A DNA stretch of 64,000 nucleotides from Ardenticatenales bacterium (GTDB lineage Bacteria; Chloroflexota; Anaerolineae; Promineifilales; Promineifilaceae), in contig JACKBM010000015.1 of the NCBI GenBank assembly GCA_020634575.1, positions 1-64,000 of the forward strand, given 5' to 3'. The first letter of the stretch is position 1, and the number at the start of each line of letters is the position of its first letter. The notes beneath the pieces were generated by a model. That model did not search any database. It worked only from the letters and a program-made list of their open reading frames with translations, and had not been told where the DNA came from. Positions 50,314 to 58,292 of the stretch are shown one piece after another. The position numbers were made by a program, and so were the translations under genes.

Positions 50314-50976
50314 CTAATTGTTTCGCCGGACGTATCTCACTTCGTCCGCTTGCCAGGCCCCGGCGTTGATGCGGCGGGGCCAGTTGTGTTCGTCAAACCA
50401 GATGGTGCGCGTCTGCTGCGCCCAGCTGATGGTGCGCTTTTGGGCCGGAACCGGCCGGTCGCGCCAATCCAACCCATCAGTCGCCACCGCCCCTACCGAG
50501 ACCAGCACCGGCCGGGGCGCAAAATCCGCATCAGGGTCCAGGTAAATCAGCTCATGCGTCCCGGCGGTCAGCTCGGCAAAGGCCGCCAGGCCAGTACCGG
50601 CCGGATACCACCAGCGCAACGGCTCAGGCCGGGGCAGGTGGACATCGGGCAGCCGTTCGCCGTCGCGTGTCCGGCCGCAGACGAGCTGGTCGGCGTCAAA
50701 AAAGAGGTTGCCCTCCAGCTTGCCACCGTCGGCCGCCCAGGCACGAAAGGTGAGGCGCTCGGGCTGACCGGCCGGATCAAGCAGCAAATGCAGCAGCAAA
50801 CTGTCCGCCCCCGCCGCCCGGCCATCCAGATCCACGCGCAACACCCGGTAGCCCTGGACGGCCTCATTCAACCGCCAGCTCTCCACAATGCCCGTCGGCG
50901 CCCCGTCCCGGCTATAACGCAGCTGCCCCGAAGCGACCGCCCGCTCATACCCCTGTTCCCTGACTAAAAACCTCAT
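50314..50976 (-). CDS. Hypothetical protein between AlaX-like and IleRS genes
   Basis: A 220 aa soluble protein without signal peptide, membrane segment or a motif I recognise. It is beta-rich in appearance (YRVLRVDLDGRAAGADSLLL; RLTFRAWAADGGKLEGNLFF; HELIYLDPDADFAPRPVLVS) and ends RINAGAWQADEVRYVRR, which recalls glycolipid-binding or DUF1849-like beta barrels, but this is only an impression. Both flanking gaps are filled by inverted-repeat elements. It is part of a same-strand run from the T-box to ileS. Confidence 0.6.
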   Translation of the reverse strand: MRFLVREQGYERAVASGQLRYSRDGAPTGIVESWRLNEAVQGYRVLRVDLDGRAAGADSLLLHLLLDPAGQPERLTFRAWAADGGKLEGNLFFDADQLVCGRTRDGERLPDVHLPRPEPLRWWYPAGTGLAAFAELTAGTHELIYLDPDADFAPRPVLVSVGAVATDGLDWRDRPVPAQKRTISWAQQTRTIWFDEHNWPRRINAGAWQADEVRYVRRNN

Positions 50977-50984
50977 TTTTTTCT

Positions 50985-51113
50985 TTTTTTGCCGCAGATT
51001 TCGCAGATTGACAGGATTTATGAATTCACTTTAGCGTCCTTTCGCGACGTTCAGAAAATCCCCAAAACTTGTGCTGAGCGAAGCGAAGTATCTGCGAAAT
51101 CTGCGGCAAAAAA
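50985..51113. repeat. Inverted-repeat element filling the gap after the AlaX-like gene
   Basis: Perfect 24-nt arms (50985-51008 and 51090-51113) of TTTTTTGCCGCAGATTTCGC plus AGAT. The element starts one base after the AlaX-like stop and ends eight bases before the next ATG. Its interior contains the CTGAGCGAAGCGAAGTATC segment also seen at 3986-4015. In the direction of transcription A residues follow the stem, so it is not a standard terminator. Confidence 0.88.
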
Positions 51114-51114
51114 C

Positions 51115-51825
51115 CTATTCCACCAATTCGATGTAGATGCGTTTGTTGATTTTGCCTTTGCTTTTGTATTCCGGGATGCGGATCTGGCCGACTTCGCGGG
51201 TGTTGGCGACGTGGGTGCCGCCATCCGCCTGCAAGTCCAGCCCTTTCAACTCGACCGTCCGGACTTCCTGGATGCCCGGGGGCAACAGGTTGATCTTGGT
51301 CCGGATCAGGTCGGGAATTTCGAAAGCGACCTCACGCGGCAAAATCTGCACGGCTACTTCCCGCGCCGCAGCCACTTCGGCGTTGACCGCCGCCTCGATC
51401 TCGGCCACCAGGTCGCCGGACATCGTCTCAAACTCGAAGTCCATGCGCCCCTTGAGCGGATCCATGTTGCCGCCGGTCACCTGGGCGCCGTAATCACGCC
51501 AGACCACGCCGCAGAGGATATGCATGGCCGTATGGGTCCGCATCAACTGGTAGCGGCGCTCCCAGTTCAGCACACCGGTGACGGTTGTGCCGGCGGCCGG
51601 CAACGGGCCATCAATAAAATGCACCAGCTGGCCATCGACCCGTTTGAGGTGGCTGACCGGGTAGTCAACCCCGTCAGCGCTCAGGGTGCCGGCATCAGCC
51701 GGCTGGCCGCCGCCGCCCGGGTAAAACGCGGTCCGATCCAGCACCACCCCGCCAGCGACCACAGCCGTGACGGTCGCCGTGAATTCCTTACAGTAGGCAT
51801 CTAACGGATACAACAATTCAGTCAT
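51115..51825 (-). CDS. AlaX-type alanyl-tRNA editing protein
   Basis: A 236 aa stand-alone editing domain that hydrolyses mischarged tRNA (classically Ser- or Gly-tRNA-Ala). The N-terminal part (LDRTAFYPGGGGQPADAGTL) matches the linker region of AlaX-M. The zinc site is HTAMHI plus the distal DGGTHVANTREVG, where the usual Cys of CGGTH is Asp. The third and fourth ligands are thus Asp or none, and His. The C-terminus (GQIRIPEYKSKGKINKRIYIEL) is typical. It lies directly downstream of a T-box leader, unusual for AlaX, and upstream of an unknown gene and ileS. AGGTGA precedes the ATG. Confidence 0.88.
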   Translation of the reverse strand: MTELLYPLDAYCKEFTATVTAVVAGGVVLDRTAFYPGGGGQPADAGTLSADGVDYPVSHLKRVDGQLVHFIDGPLPAAGTTVTGVLNWERRYQLMRTHTAMHILCGVVWRDYGAQVTGGNMDPLKGRMDFEFETMSGDLVAEIEAAVNAEVAAAREVAVQILPREVAFEIPDLIRTKINLLPPGIQEVRTVELKGLDLQADGGTHVANTREVGQIRIPEYKSKGKINKRIYIELVE

Positions 51826-51837
51826 AAATCACCTGAA

Positions 51838-52120
51838 AATAAAAAAACCTTCATCCCATGCTTGGGACGAAGGTTTACACTCCGCGGTACCACCCAGATT
51901 CCCTGGCCAGTTTGCCAGGGCACTCAGTCGATGACCAACATCATCGTCAGCCGGATAACGGCGGCTGGGGCCGGTTGAGTCTAGCCGCTGCGGACAGCGG
52001 TTCGGTCAACAGCTCCGGAGGGATATTCAGAAGACCCTTTCTGACCCGGCTTCCACCATCCCGGGCTCGCTTACAGCGGTATCTGCCTACTCGTCTCCAT
52101 CAACGCTTGGGCTATCAATT
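51838..52120 (-). promoter_or_regulatory. T-box riboswitch leader (transcription-terminating), probable Ile specifier AUC
   Basis: Minus-strand leader between a strong promoter and the AlaX-like gene. Stem I features: AGTA after GATGGAGACG, the distal AG-bulge/GGATGGTGGAAG loop at about 52048-52063, then GAATATCCC at 52020-52028. There ATC (52022-52024) occupies the specifier position, as in GAANATC of ileS T-boxes. The T-box itself reads TGGGTGGTACCGCGG (51882-51896). A terminator hairpin (51845-51876, one mismatch) followed by seven T residues ends it. Uncharged tRNA should allow read-through into alaX and perhaps ileS. The specifier reading is the least certain part. Confidence 0.88.
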
Positions 52121-52127
52121 GGGGGCG

Positions 52128-52156
52128 ATTATGCCAGAGGGGTGAGGCGTTGTCAA
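52128..52156 (-). promoter_or_regulatory. Promoter of the T-box transcript
   Basis: Minus strand: TTGACA (52151-52156), a 17 bp spacer and CATAAT (52128-52133). Placed directly upstream of stem I of the T-box. Confidence 0.85.
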
Positions 52157-52164
52157 CGGTGGGT

Positions 52165-52944
52165 TTATTCTTCTGCCGCCGGCACCACAAAGGTCGCCTG
52201 CACGCTCCCCTCAGCGTCCAGCAGCGTCACCGTCTCACCCGGTTGCCAGAGCGATTCCGTCTGGCCCCAGTAGAGCTCGCCCAGGCTATCCACGCCGGAT
52301 TCAGTGTGCAGGATGACGGCGGAACCGTCGCCAAAGAGGGTGAAGAGACCAAACGTATATTCGGTGCCGCCCTCGGTGCGGATTTTCCAGCCGGAGAGGC
52401 CAACCGGCCGGTCGCCCAGATTCGTAATCGTCACTGCTTCCTGGCTCAACTCGCCGGCGCCGGTGACGCCGCTAATCTCCACATTCACTTCACCGACTTC
52501 CAGCGCCTGCGTGGGAATAGGTGAGGGGAGAACCGCTGTCTCACTGGTCGCCGTCGGGGCCGGCGTCGGCTCGGGAATGCCGCCGATGGGGATGATCAGC
52601 TCCTGGCCAACCGAGATAACGTTGGGATCTGATAGCCCATTGGCTTCCATGATATCTTCCAGAGGCACATCAAATTCAACGCTGATGGTCCCAAGCGTAT
52701 CACCTTGCTTGACGGTGTAGGTGGGGGGGCCGTCATCCGCCTCGGCAGTTGGCTCGTTTTCGGCGGCTGACACCGTGGCGCTCTGCTCGGCGACTGCTGC
52801 TGAGGTCGCCACAATTTGGGGCGCCGTCTCCACCGCTTCGGTTTCCGGCTGTCTTGAATCCCACCAGTAGAGGATGGCGATGACGGTCGCCGCCGAGACC
52901 AGAATGTTGACCAGAATAAACGGAACCATACGCCGCGATGACAT
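52165..52944 (-). CDS. Membrane-anchored LysM and lamin-tail-domain protein
   Basis: A 259 aa protein. One N-terminal membrane helix (FILVNILVSAATVIAILYWW), an acidic Ala/Glu-rich linker, a LysM domain at about 74-120 (YTVKQGDTLGTISVEFDVPL), and a C-terminal lamin-tail-like (LTD) beta sandwich (VTITNLGDRPVGLSGWKIR; TVTLLDAEGSVQATF). It is probably fixed in the membrane with its domains on the cell wall. No enzyme motif is visible. It lies 11 bases after the upstream membrane-protein gene on the same strand. Confidence 0.78.
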   Translation of the reverse strand: MSSRRMVPFILVNILVSAATVIAILYWWDSRQPETEAVETAPQIVATSAAVAEQSATVSAAENEPTAEADDGPPTYTVKQGDTLGTISVEFDVPLEDIMEANGLSDPNVISVGQELIIPIGGIPEPTPAPTATSETAVLPSPIPTQALEVGEVNVEISGVTGAGELSQEAVTITNLGDRPVGLSGWKIRTEGGTEYTFGLFTLFGDGSAVILHTESGVDSLGELYWGQTESLWQPGETVTLLDAEGSVQATFVVPAAEE

Positions 52945-52955
52945 CAGAAACCCCT

Positions 52956-53777
52956 TTAGCTACCGGCCGGTGCCGCCTGAATCAATTTCAGTAGCTCATC
53001 GAGCCGATTTCGCCGATACAGATAGAGGAGCAGACCCCGGGTCAACGACTTTTTGTCGCCCGGCCCCAGCTCTTCCCAATCAATGTTCAGTGAGGTCGCA
53101 AACTGGCGTAGTTGGTCCCGGCTGAAATGCGCCAGCAGGACGTGGCGCAGGACAGTAGGGGGAGAGTCAACCGACAACTTCTCCAGCCGGGGCAGGTTAT
53201 CGGCTTCAGGCGGGGTCAGGATGCGCTCGACGGCCAGAGTAAGCTCGCCGCCGATGCCGGTTTCCTCAGCCAGGTCAATGATGTTGGTGACGGCGCTCGA
53301 CAGTGGTTGGCCCGGCGCCACGATATCAGACTCATTCATGCGCAGATCAAACATCAGATCGAGCAGATCATCCGGCCCAAAGCGATAGCGAATCTGCTCA
53401 TGCATCATCTGGCGGTCGAAGGCGGTGCCAGCGGCCCGACGTGCGGGCATAGCCCGGGGCTGCGGCGACGGCGTGCCATCTTCTGTGCGGAAACGCGGGG
53501 TGGGAATGTAGGCGCCACCGGGCGAGGCTACGACCGGCCGGAGCAAGGCCCACAGCCAGAGCGCCGCCCCCGCCACCAGCGCGCCGCCGATGACAAAGAA
53601 GAAGAAGCCCAGATCTTCCTGCACCTGGGCAAAGCCAAAGGTGGACCAGAAAGCATCAAGCAAAAAGGCCGTCGTCACCGTCAGCAAGCCAATGCCCCAG
53701 GGCAACCGCGAGCCGCGCAGGAACATGACAAAAAAGAAAATAACAACAGCGAGTTTCAGTATCAGACCAAGGGACAT
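52956..53777 (-). CDS. Membrane protein with cytoplasmic helical domain, unknown function
   Basis: A 273 aa protein. Three hydrophobic segments fill residues about 3-80 (LILKLAVVIFFFVMFL, GIGLLTVTTAFLLDAF, FFFFVIGGALVAGAALWLWA). A roughly 190-residue soluble part follows, with MHEQIRYRFGPDDLLDLMFDL and HFSRDQLRQFATSLNIDW. This end looks like an effector-associated or DED-like helical domain, as found in some bacterial signalling proteins, but I am not sure. The start was taken downstream of the tandem repeat, whose translation gives a spurious N-terminus. Confidence 0.6.
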   Translation of the reverse strand: MSLGLILKLAVVIFFFVMFLRGSRLPWGIGLLTVTTAFLLDAFWSTFGFAQVQEDLGFFFFVIGGALVAGAALWLWALLRPVVASPGGAYIPTPRFRTEDGTPSPQPRAMPARRAAGTAFDRQMMHEQIRYRFGPDDLLDLMFDLRMNESDIVAPGQPLSSAVTNIIDLAEETGIGGELTLAVERILTPPEADNLPRLEKLSVDSPPTVLRHVLLAHFSRDQLRQFATSLNIDWEELGPGDKKSLTRGLLLYLYRRNRLDELLKLIQAAPAGS

Positions 53778-53860
53778 AAAGCGCCCAACATTACATAAGT
53801 ATCCCGGATCGTCCCGGCGGGATGATTGTAACACCCGCCCCCAAGCCGTCAACTCCCCCA

Positions 53861-54027
53861 CCCGACAGGTTGGGCAACCCGACAGGTTGGGCAACCCGAC
53901 AGGTTGGGCAACCCGACAGGTTGGGCAACCCGACAGGTTGGGCAACCCGACAGGTTGGGCAACCCGACAGGTTGGGCAACCCGACAGGTTGGGCAACCCG
54001 ACAGGTTGGGCAACCCGACAGGTTGCC
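53861..54027. repeat. Tandem array, 10 copies of the 17 bp unit CCCGACAGGTTGGGCAA
   Basis: The unit recurs exactly every 17 bases ten times, with no substitutions that I can see except at the array ends. It lies between two divergent genes (starts at 53777 and 54123). The core AACCCGACAGGTT is an imperfect palindrome, related to the 16 bp array at 26639. Confidence 0.95.
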
Positions 54028-54122
54028 TACAGAACGCTATCCGTCCCGCCACCTGTCAGGTCGGCGCCATTTTTCCCGTATAATCATTGAATTCTTAACT
54101 TTGCCCGCAACAGGAAATACCC

Positions 54123-55310
54123 ATGCCGCTCCTCCATTCACCGGCCGCTCATGGTTTTGACCCGCACCGTCTGACCCGTATTGATCAGCTGGCCAACCGC
54201 TACCTCGACGCCGGCCACTTTGCCGGCCTGGTCACGTTGGTCGCTCGCCACGGTCACCTGGTCCACCTGGGCTGCCATGGCTATGCCGACGCCGCCAGCC
54301 AGCGCCCGATGGCGCCAGACACCATCTGCCGCATCTTCTCCATGACCAAGCCTATTACCGGCGCCGCCCTCATGATCTGCCTGGAGGAAGGGCGCTGCAA
54401 TGTGACCGACCCGGTCAGCACCTATATTCCGGCCTTTGCCGACCTGAAAGTGTGGCAAGACGGAGCGCTGGTGCCGCTGGACCGGCCGGTCACCATCCAG
54501 GACCTCTACCGCCACACCGCCGGCCTAACCTACGGCGGCCTCTTCGGCGATCACCCAGTCGACCAAATGTATTCAGAAGCCAATATCGGCGACCCGTCCC
54601 GCAGCAACGCCGAGTTCCTGAACGATATCGCCCAAATGCCGTTGCGTTACCAGCCCGGCAGCCGCTGGCATTACAGCATGGCCATGGATGTGCTCGGCGG
54701 CCTCATCGAAATCCTGACCGATCAACCGTTTGGCCAGTTTTTGCAGGAACGGATCTTTGGCCCCCTGGGCATGGTCGATACCAGCTTTCGCCTGGATCCG
54801 GCCAAAGCGCCCCGCCTGGCCACACTCTACAAAGTCACGCCAACCGATGGCTACACCCCGCTCGACACGATCGGCGTTGACTATGGTCCTGAAGCTCGCT
54901 TTGAAGGGGGCGGCGGCGGCCTCCTTTCCACACCGCTCGATTACCTACGCTTCGCCCAATGTCTGCTCAATGGCGGCGTGCTGGACGGCCAGCGCATTCT
55001 CGGGCGCAAAAGTGTTGAGTTTATGGCCAGCAATGCGCTCACGCCGGCCCAGATGCCCGTCGGGTTTGATAATGCCGAGCCTTTTTATGGTTTCGGCTAC
55101 GGGGTCTGCGTCAAGGTGATGCAGGATCCGGCCGCCGGTGGCTGGTTTGGCTCGGTCGGCGACTTTGGCTGGGGCGGCTATGCGGAGACCTATCACGTCA
55201 TTGATCCACAGGAACAGCTGGTGGCCATCATGATGGCCCAATGCATCCCTTCCATGCATTACCCGATCCGCAAGCAGTTCCGGGCCGCCGTCTACCAGGC
55301 ACTGACCTAA
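54123..55310 (+). CDS. Serine hydrolase of the beta-lactamase/esterase VIII family
   Basis: A 395 aa protein without signal peptide. The SxxK motif is Ser73-Met-Thr-Lys76 (IFSMTKPIT). The Tyr motif is at about residue 184 (HYSMAMDVLGG), in place of YxN. A C-terminal GWGGYAETYHVIDPQ segment stands where the KTG-like box lies. This pattern and the lack of a signal peptide favour an esterase (family VIII) or a peptidase over a drug-hydrolysing beta-lactamase. AGGAAA precedes the ATG, and TATAAT at 54079-54084 is a likely -10. It stands behind the 17 bp tandem array. Confidence 0.8.
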   Translation: MPLLHSPAAHGFDPHRLTRIDQLANRYLDAGHFAGLVTLVARHGHLVHLGCHGYADAASQRPMAPDTICRIFSMTKPITGAALMICLEEGRCNVTDPVSTYIPAFADLKVWQDGALVPLDRPVTIQDLYRHTAGLTYGGLFGDHPVDQMYSEANIGDPSRSNAEFLNDIAQMPLRYQPGSRWHYSMAMDVLGGLIEILTDQPFGQFLQERIFGPLGMVDTSFRLDPAKAPRLATLYKVTPTDGYTPLDTIGVDYGPEARFEGGGGGLLSTPLDYLRFAQCLLNGGVLDGQRILGRKSVEFMASNALTPAQMPVGFDNAEPFYGFGYGVCVKVMQDPAAGGWFGSVGDFGWGGYAETYHVIDPQEQLVAIMMAQCIPSMHYPIRKQFRAAVYQALT

Positions 55311-55383
55311 TAGATGAGACCTTATCCCACCTTGGTACCAATTTGCTAACTACTTTATTGGCGCACCGGCCGGTTATGGTACC

Positions 55384-56709
55384 ATGCTGCCCATGGAGCC
55401 AATTTTGCAACGTGGCAAACGTATCCTCGTCATCATCCTGGGCTTGCTCCTGGCCGCCTGCCAGGTACCAGCCAGTACAGCGCTTATTGCCGAACTACCC
55501 ACCCAGGCAGCTGCGGCCTCGCTACCCGGCCCTTCCGCCACGCCAACAGCCACGCTGATTGTGCTGGACAATGGGCAGGTCGTCCCGCCAACCTGGACGC
55601 CACAGCCCGGTCACCCAACCGTGGCCAATCCGGGGGCGATTCAGACGCTCTCACCAACCGGCACCCCAACCGTAACGCCATTCCTGCCCAGCCGAACACC
55701 TCGACCAACAGCGACGGCCACGACCGTACCGGTGATCACACCCACCCTGGGCAGCGCCACCCCGTATTTGCCCCAGGTCACGATTTATCCGCCCTCCGCC
55801 AATCTGGGCCCCAGTAAGCTCGGCCTGCATGTCATTCGGAACAACGACCCTGACATCATGGAATTTGTGCGCCGGACGCAACCTGCGGTCATCAAGGCCG
55901 TGGATGATCTGGGCTTCCTGGAAGAAGTAAAGCAGGTGTCGCCCTATACCATCACCATCGGCCGGTTCAACGACAACAATCAGCATTTTGGCGGCAGCCC
56001 GGAAGAGGCAGCGCGTGATTGGGTTGATAGCCAGATGGCCATTTATCAGGCCAACGCCGCCTATGTCGATTATTGGGAAGGCTGGAATGAGCCAGACCCT
56101 AATATGGACGGCATGAGCTGGTACGCCCGGTTTGAGCAGGAACGTACCCGGATCATGTGGCAACATGGGTTTAAAGTCGCTATCGGGGGATTCTCCACTG
56201 GCGTACCGGAATTTGAGGAGTTTCAGCTATTCGTCCCGGCTATCGAAACAGCCCTGGAATATGGCGGCATCCTTTCATTGCATGAATACAGCGCCCCGGA
56301 TATCACCTGGCTTTACGGCGGTGCCCTCCCCGGTCGCCCGTCCTACCCGGACCGCGGCGCCCTGGCGTTTCGCTATCGCTGGTTCTACCGGGACATCCTG
56401 GAACCCCTTGGCCTGGTCATCCCCCTGGTCATCAGCGAGGCGGGTATCGATGGCATCATTGGCGGCCGGCCAGGGCCCTCCGGCCTGGGCTGGCAGGATT
56501 TTACGGGCTACTTTGTCGAATCAGGCTGGGGCCCAGATGGCACCACGGCGTACATCAACCAGCTCGGCTGGTATGACGCCGGCGTCCGCCAGGATGGCTA
56601 TGTGATCGGTTTCACCGTCTTCACCGCTGGTGGCTACGGCCATTGGGCCAGCTACAACATCAACGATATCCTGCCTGACCTCTGGAACTACGTCAACAGC
56701 CAGCATTAA
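55384..56709 (+). CDS. Lipoprotein with glycoside-hydrolase clan-A-like domain
   Basis: A 441 aa exported lipoprotein: lipobox LAAC, a long Thr/Pro-rich linker to about residue 125, then a TIM-barrel-like domain. YWEGWNEPDPNMDG holds the typical NEP acid/base Glu, and VISEAGIDG holds a likely nucleophile Glu. LSLHEYSAPDITWLYGG lies between them. The layout fits clan GH-A, and the exact GH family is unknown. The substrate may be a polysaccharide of the wall or the environment. Two close in-frame ATGs are possible starts. Confidence 0.72.
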   Translation: MLPMEPILQRGKRILVIILGLLLAACQVPASTALIAELPTQAAAASLPGPSATPTATLIVLDNGQVVPPTWTPQPGHPTVANPGAIQTLSPTGTPTVTPFLPSRTPRPTATATTVPVITPTLGSATPYLPQVTIYPPSANLGPSKLGLHVIRNNDPDIMEFVRRTQPAVIKAVDDLGFLEEVKQVSPYTITIGRFNDNNQHFGGSPEEAARDWVDSQMAIYQANAAYVDYWEGWNEPDPNMDGMSWYARFEQERTRIMWQHGFKVAIGGFSTGVPEFEEFQLFVPAIETALEYGGILSLHEYSAPDITWLYGGALPGRPSYPDRGALAFRYRWFYRDILEPLGLVIPLVISEAGIDGIIGGRPGPSGLGWQDFTGYFVESGWGPDGTTAYINQLGWYDAGVRQDGYVIGFTVFTAGGYGHWASYNINDILPDLWNYVNSQH

Positions 56710-56714
56710 AAAAT

Positions 56715-56781
56715 TGGCCGCGAATGGTGCGAATTTTCGCTAATCAGACTTTCGCGGCCATTGGCGTAATTCGCGGCTGAA
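56715..56781. repeat. GCCGCGAAT/ATTCGCGGC inverted repeat between convergent genes
   Basis: GGCCGCGAATGGTGCGAATT on the left and the imperfect inverse GCGTAATTCGCGGC on the right enclose a middle copy (TTCGCGGCCATTGG). It starts six bases after the lipoprotein stop. Same architecture as the AATCCGTG and GCAGATTTC elements, different sequence. Confidence 0.65.
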
Positions 56782-56795
56782 CCTCTCCTGGCACT

Positions 56796-57551
56796 CTATT
56801 TTTGCGCCTGGCTCGCCCGGAGCTTTTCATCAGCCCCTTCAGCGACATACCAGTGAACATCGCCCTGGCGGGGGTGCAGCCGCTGAGCGGGCCAGTTCAA
56901 TGGGTCGGCTTCGCCTTCAAGCGTTGCCGCGACGGCCGCCGCTTTTTCCCGGCCGGTAGCCAGAAAGAGCAGTTGACGGGCCTCGTTCAAGATAAATGGG
57001 GTTAGCGTGACCCGGTGAGCGGGCCGGCCATCATAATCCCCGGTCACGGCGCTGGCCGGCCGGTTCAGCGGTTCAGGTAGCTGTTGCCCGGGAAAGAGGG
57101 AAGCCGTGTGGCCATCGTTGCCCAAACCAAGCAAGACCAGGTCAAAGCGAGGCCATTTTTCGGCCGGGCCGGCCAACAAGGCCAGCGTCCCGCAATAGGC
57201 GAGCGCGGCCCAGTCGGGTGGCAATTCACCAGGAATGCGATGGATGTGACCGGCCGGTACCGGCGCCACTCCCAAAAATGTCTGCCATGCCTGACCATAG
57301 TTGCTGCCTGGATCGTTCGGCGGCACCACCCGCTCATCCCCCCAGCAAAAATGCGTCTCGGCCCAGGGAAACTGCTCCCGGTACGGACTCTTCAGCAGTT
57401 GCTCATACAGGGGTCCCGGTGTCCCACCGCCAGATAATGCCCAGAGGAAACGCCCGCGCAGCGTCAGCGCCTCCAGCGCCGTGGCCAGAACAAGATCAGC
57501 CGCCGCCCGGGCCAACTGCTCTTTGGTCGCAAACGCTCGCAACTCGATCAT
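56796..57551 (-). CDS. pgl: 6-phosphogluconolactonase
   Basis: Hydrolyses 6-phosphogluconolactone in the oxidative pentose-phosphate pathway. The 251 aa protein shows LSGGGTPGPLYEQL, HFCWGDERVVPPNDPGSN and GLGNDGHTASLFPG, the three diagnostic motifs. GGGAG stands six bases before the chosen ATG; a longer in-frame start is less likely. No zwf or gnd lies beside it in the window. Confidence 0.93.
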   Translation of the reverse strand: MIELRAFATKEQLARAAADLVLATALEALTLRGRFLWALSGGGTPGPLYEQLLKSPYREQFPWAETHFCWGDERVVPPNDPGSNYGQAWQTFLGVAPVPAGHIHRIPGELPPDWAALAYCGTLALLAGPAEKWPRFDLVLLGLGNDGHTASLFPGQQLPEPLNRPASAVTGDYDGRPAHRVTLTPFILNEARQLLFLATGREKAAAVAATLEGEADPLNWPAQRLHPRQGDVHWYVAEGADEKLRASQAQK

Positions 57552-57735
57552 GACATGCTCCCTGGGGACGGCGCTCTGTGACCCCAAACGCCATTCCGGT
57601 TTCTAAATGAATAGGCAATGGTAACAGGAAAGGACCCAATATACAGACAGGTAGCACCGTTTACTTTTAAACTGGCTCATCATCCCTTAAAATGGATGCA
57701 ACGGATCATGATTGTCAACGTAGTAAGAGGTGCAT

Positions 57736-58203
57736 ATGGGTAACAAACCTGAGAAACAAGTCGAGGACAACAACATGGAGTCAAGAGTTGACACCGTCGT
57801 CAATCATGCCGTAGACGTTCAGCGTAAACGGATTGGTTTTCTACAGGAAACCTGGGAACAGGCCCAACTGGTCTGGCGCCTTTTCAAGGATCGCGAAGTC
57901 CCCATTTATCTGAAGGCCCTGCCAATTGGGGCGCTGGTTTACCTGATCTCCCCCCTGGACCTCTTGCCGGATTTCATTTTCCCGCCCATCGTCGGGCAAT
58001 TGGATGATTTCACGGCGTTGCTGGCTGCCGGCAAACTGTTCATTGAGCTTTCCCCTAAACATGTCGTGGAAAAACATCTGGCGGCGATTCGGGGTACAGA
58101 ATACATCGTGACCAGTGAAGCGGAAGCAAAGGTGATCGAAGGCGAACTGGGTGAACAGATTGTCATTCGCCCCCACGAAAAGGAAGCGCGCGAGCAGGAG
58201 TAG
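57736..58203 (+). CDS. DUF1232 (YkvA-like) membrane protein
   Basis: A 155 aa protein with the family core VPIYLKALPIGALVYLISPLDLLPDFI followed by QLDDFTALLAAGKLF, a short double-membrane segment. Function is unknown in the whole family. AGAGG lies five bases before the ATG; a GTG two codons earlier is in frame. A bidirectional terminator follows. Confidence 0.8.
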   Translation: MGNKPEKQVEDNNMESRVDTVVNHAVDVQRKRIGFLQETWEQAQLVWRLFKDREVPIYLKALPIGALVYLISPLDLLPDFIFPPIVGQLDDFTALLAAGKLFIELSPKHVVEKHLAAIRGTEYIVTSEAEAKVIEGELGEQIVIRPHEKEAREQE

Positions 58204-58234
58204 CCCGGTCAGCGCCGCCCAGATAATAGAAACA

Positions 58235-58271
58235 AAAAAGAGCGCCGGGCCCTTGGCTCAGCGCTCTTTTT
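58235..58271. terminator. Bidirectional terminator
   Basis: AAAAAGAGCGC and GCGCTCTTTTT form an 11 bp stem with a GC-rich loop, T-rich on both strands. It lies between the convergent DUF1232 gene and the mini-protein genes. Confidence 0.82.
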
Positions 58272-58292
58272 GTTGCATTTCAAGCGGACAAG

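Noticed and set aside
51838..52120. Ala specifier (GCU) in the T-box, from GGAGCTG
   Set aside because: That triplet falls in the closing part of stem I by comparison with known ileS T-boxes; AUC fits the specifier position better. Kept as an open alternative.
53778..53996. N-terminal extension of the membrane protein at 52956 made of NLSGCPTCRVAQPVG repeats
   Set aside because: It is read from the 17 bp array. A plausible start with membrane helix follows at 53777.
54123..55310. Antibiotic-resistance beta-lactamase
   Set aside because: No signal peptide, Tyr motif YSM instead of YxN and no clear KTG; an esterase-type serine hydrolase is more likely.
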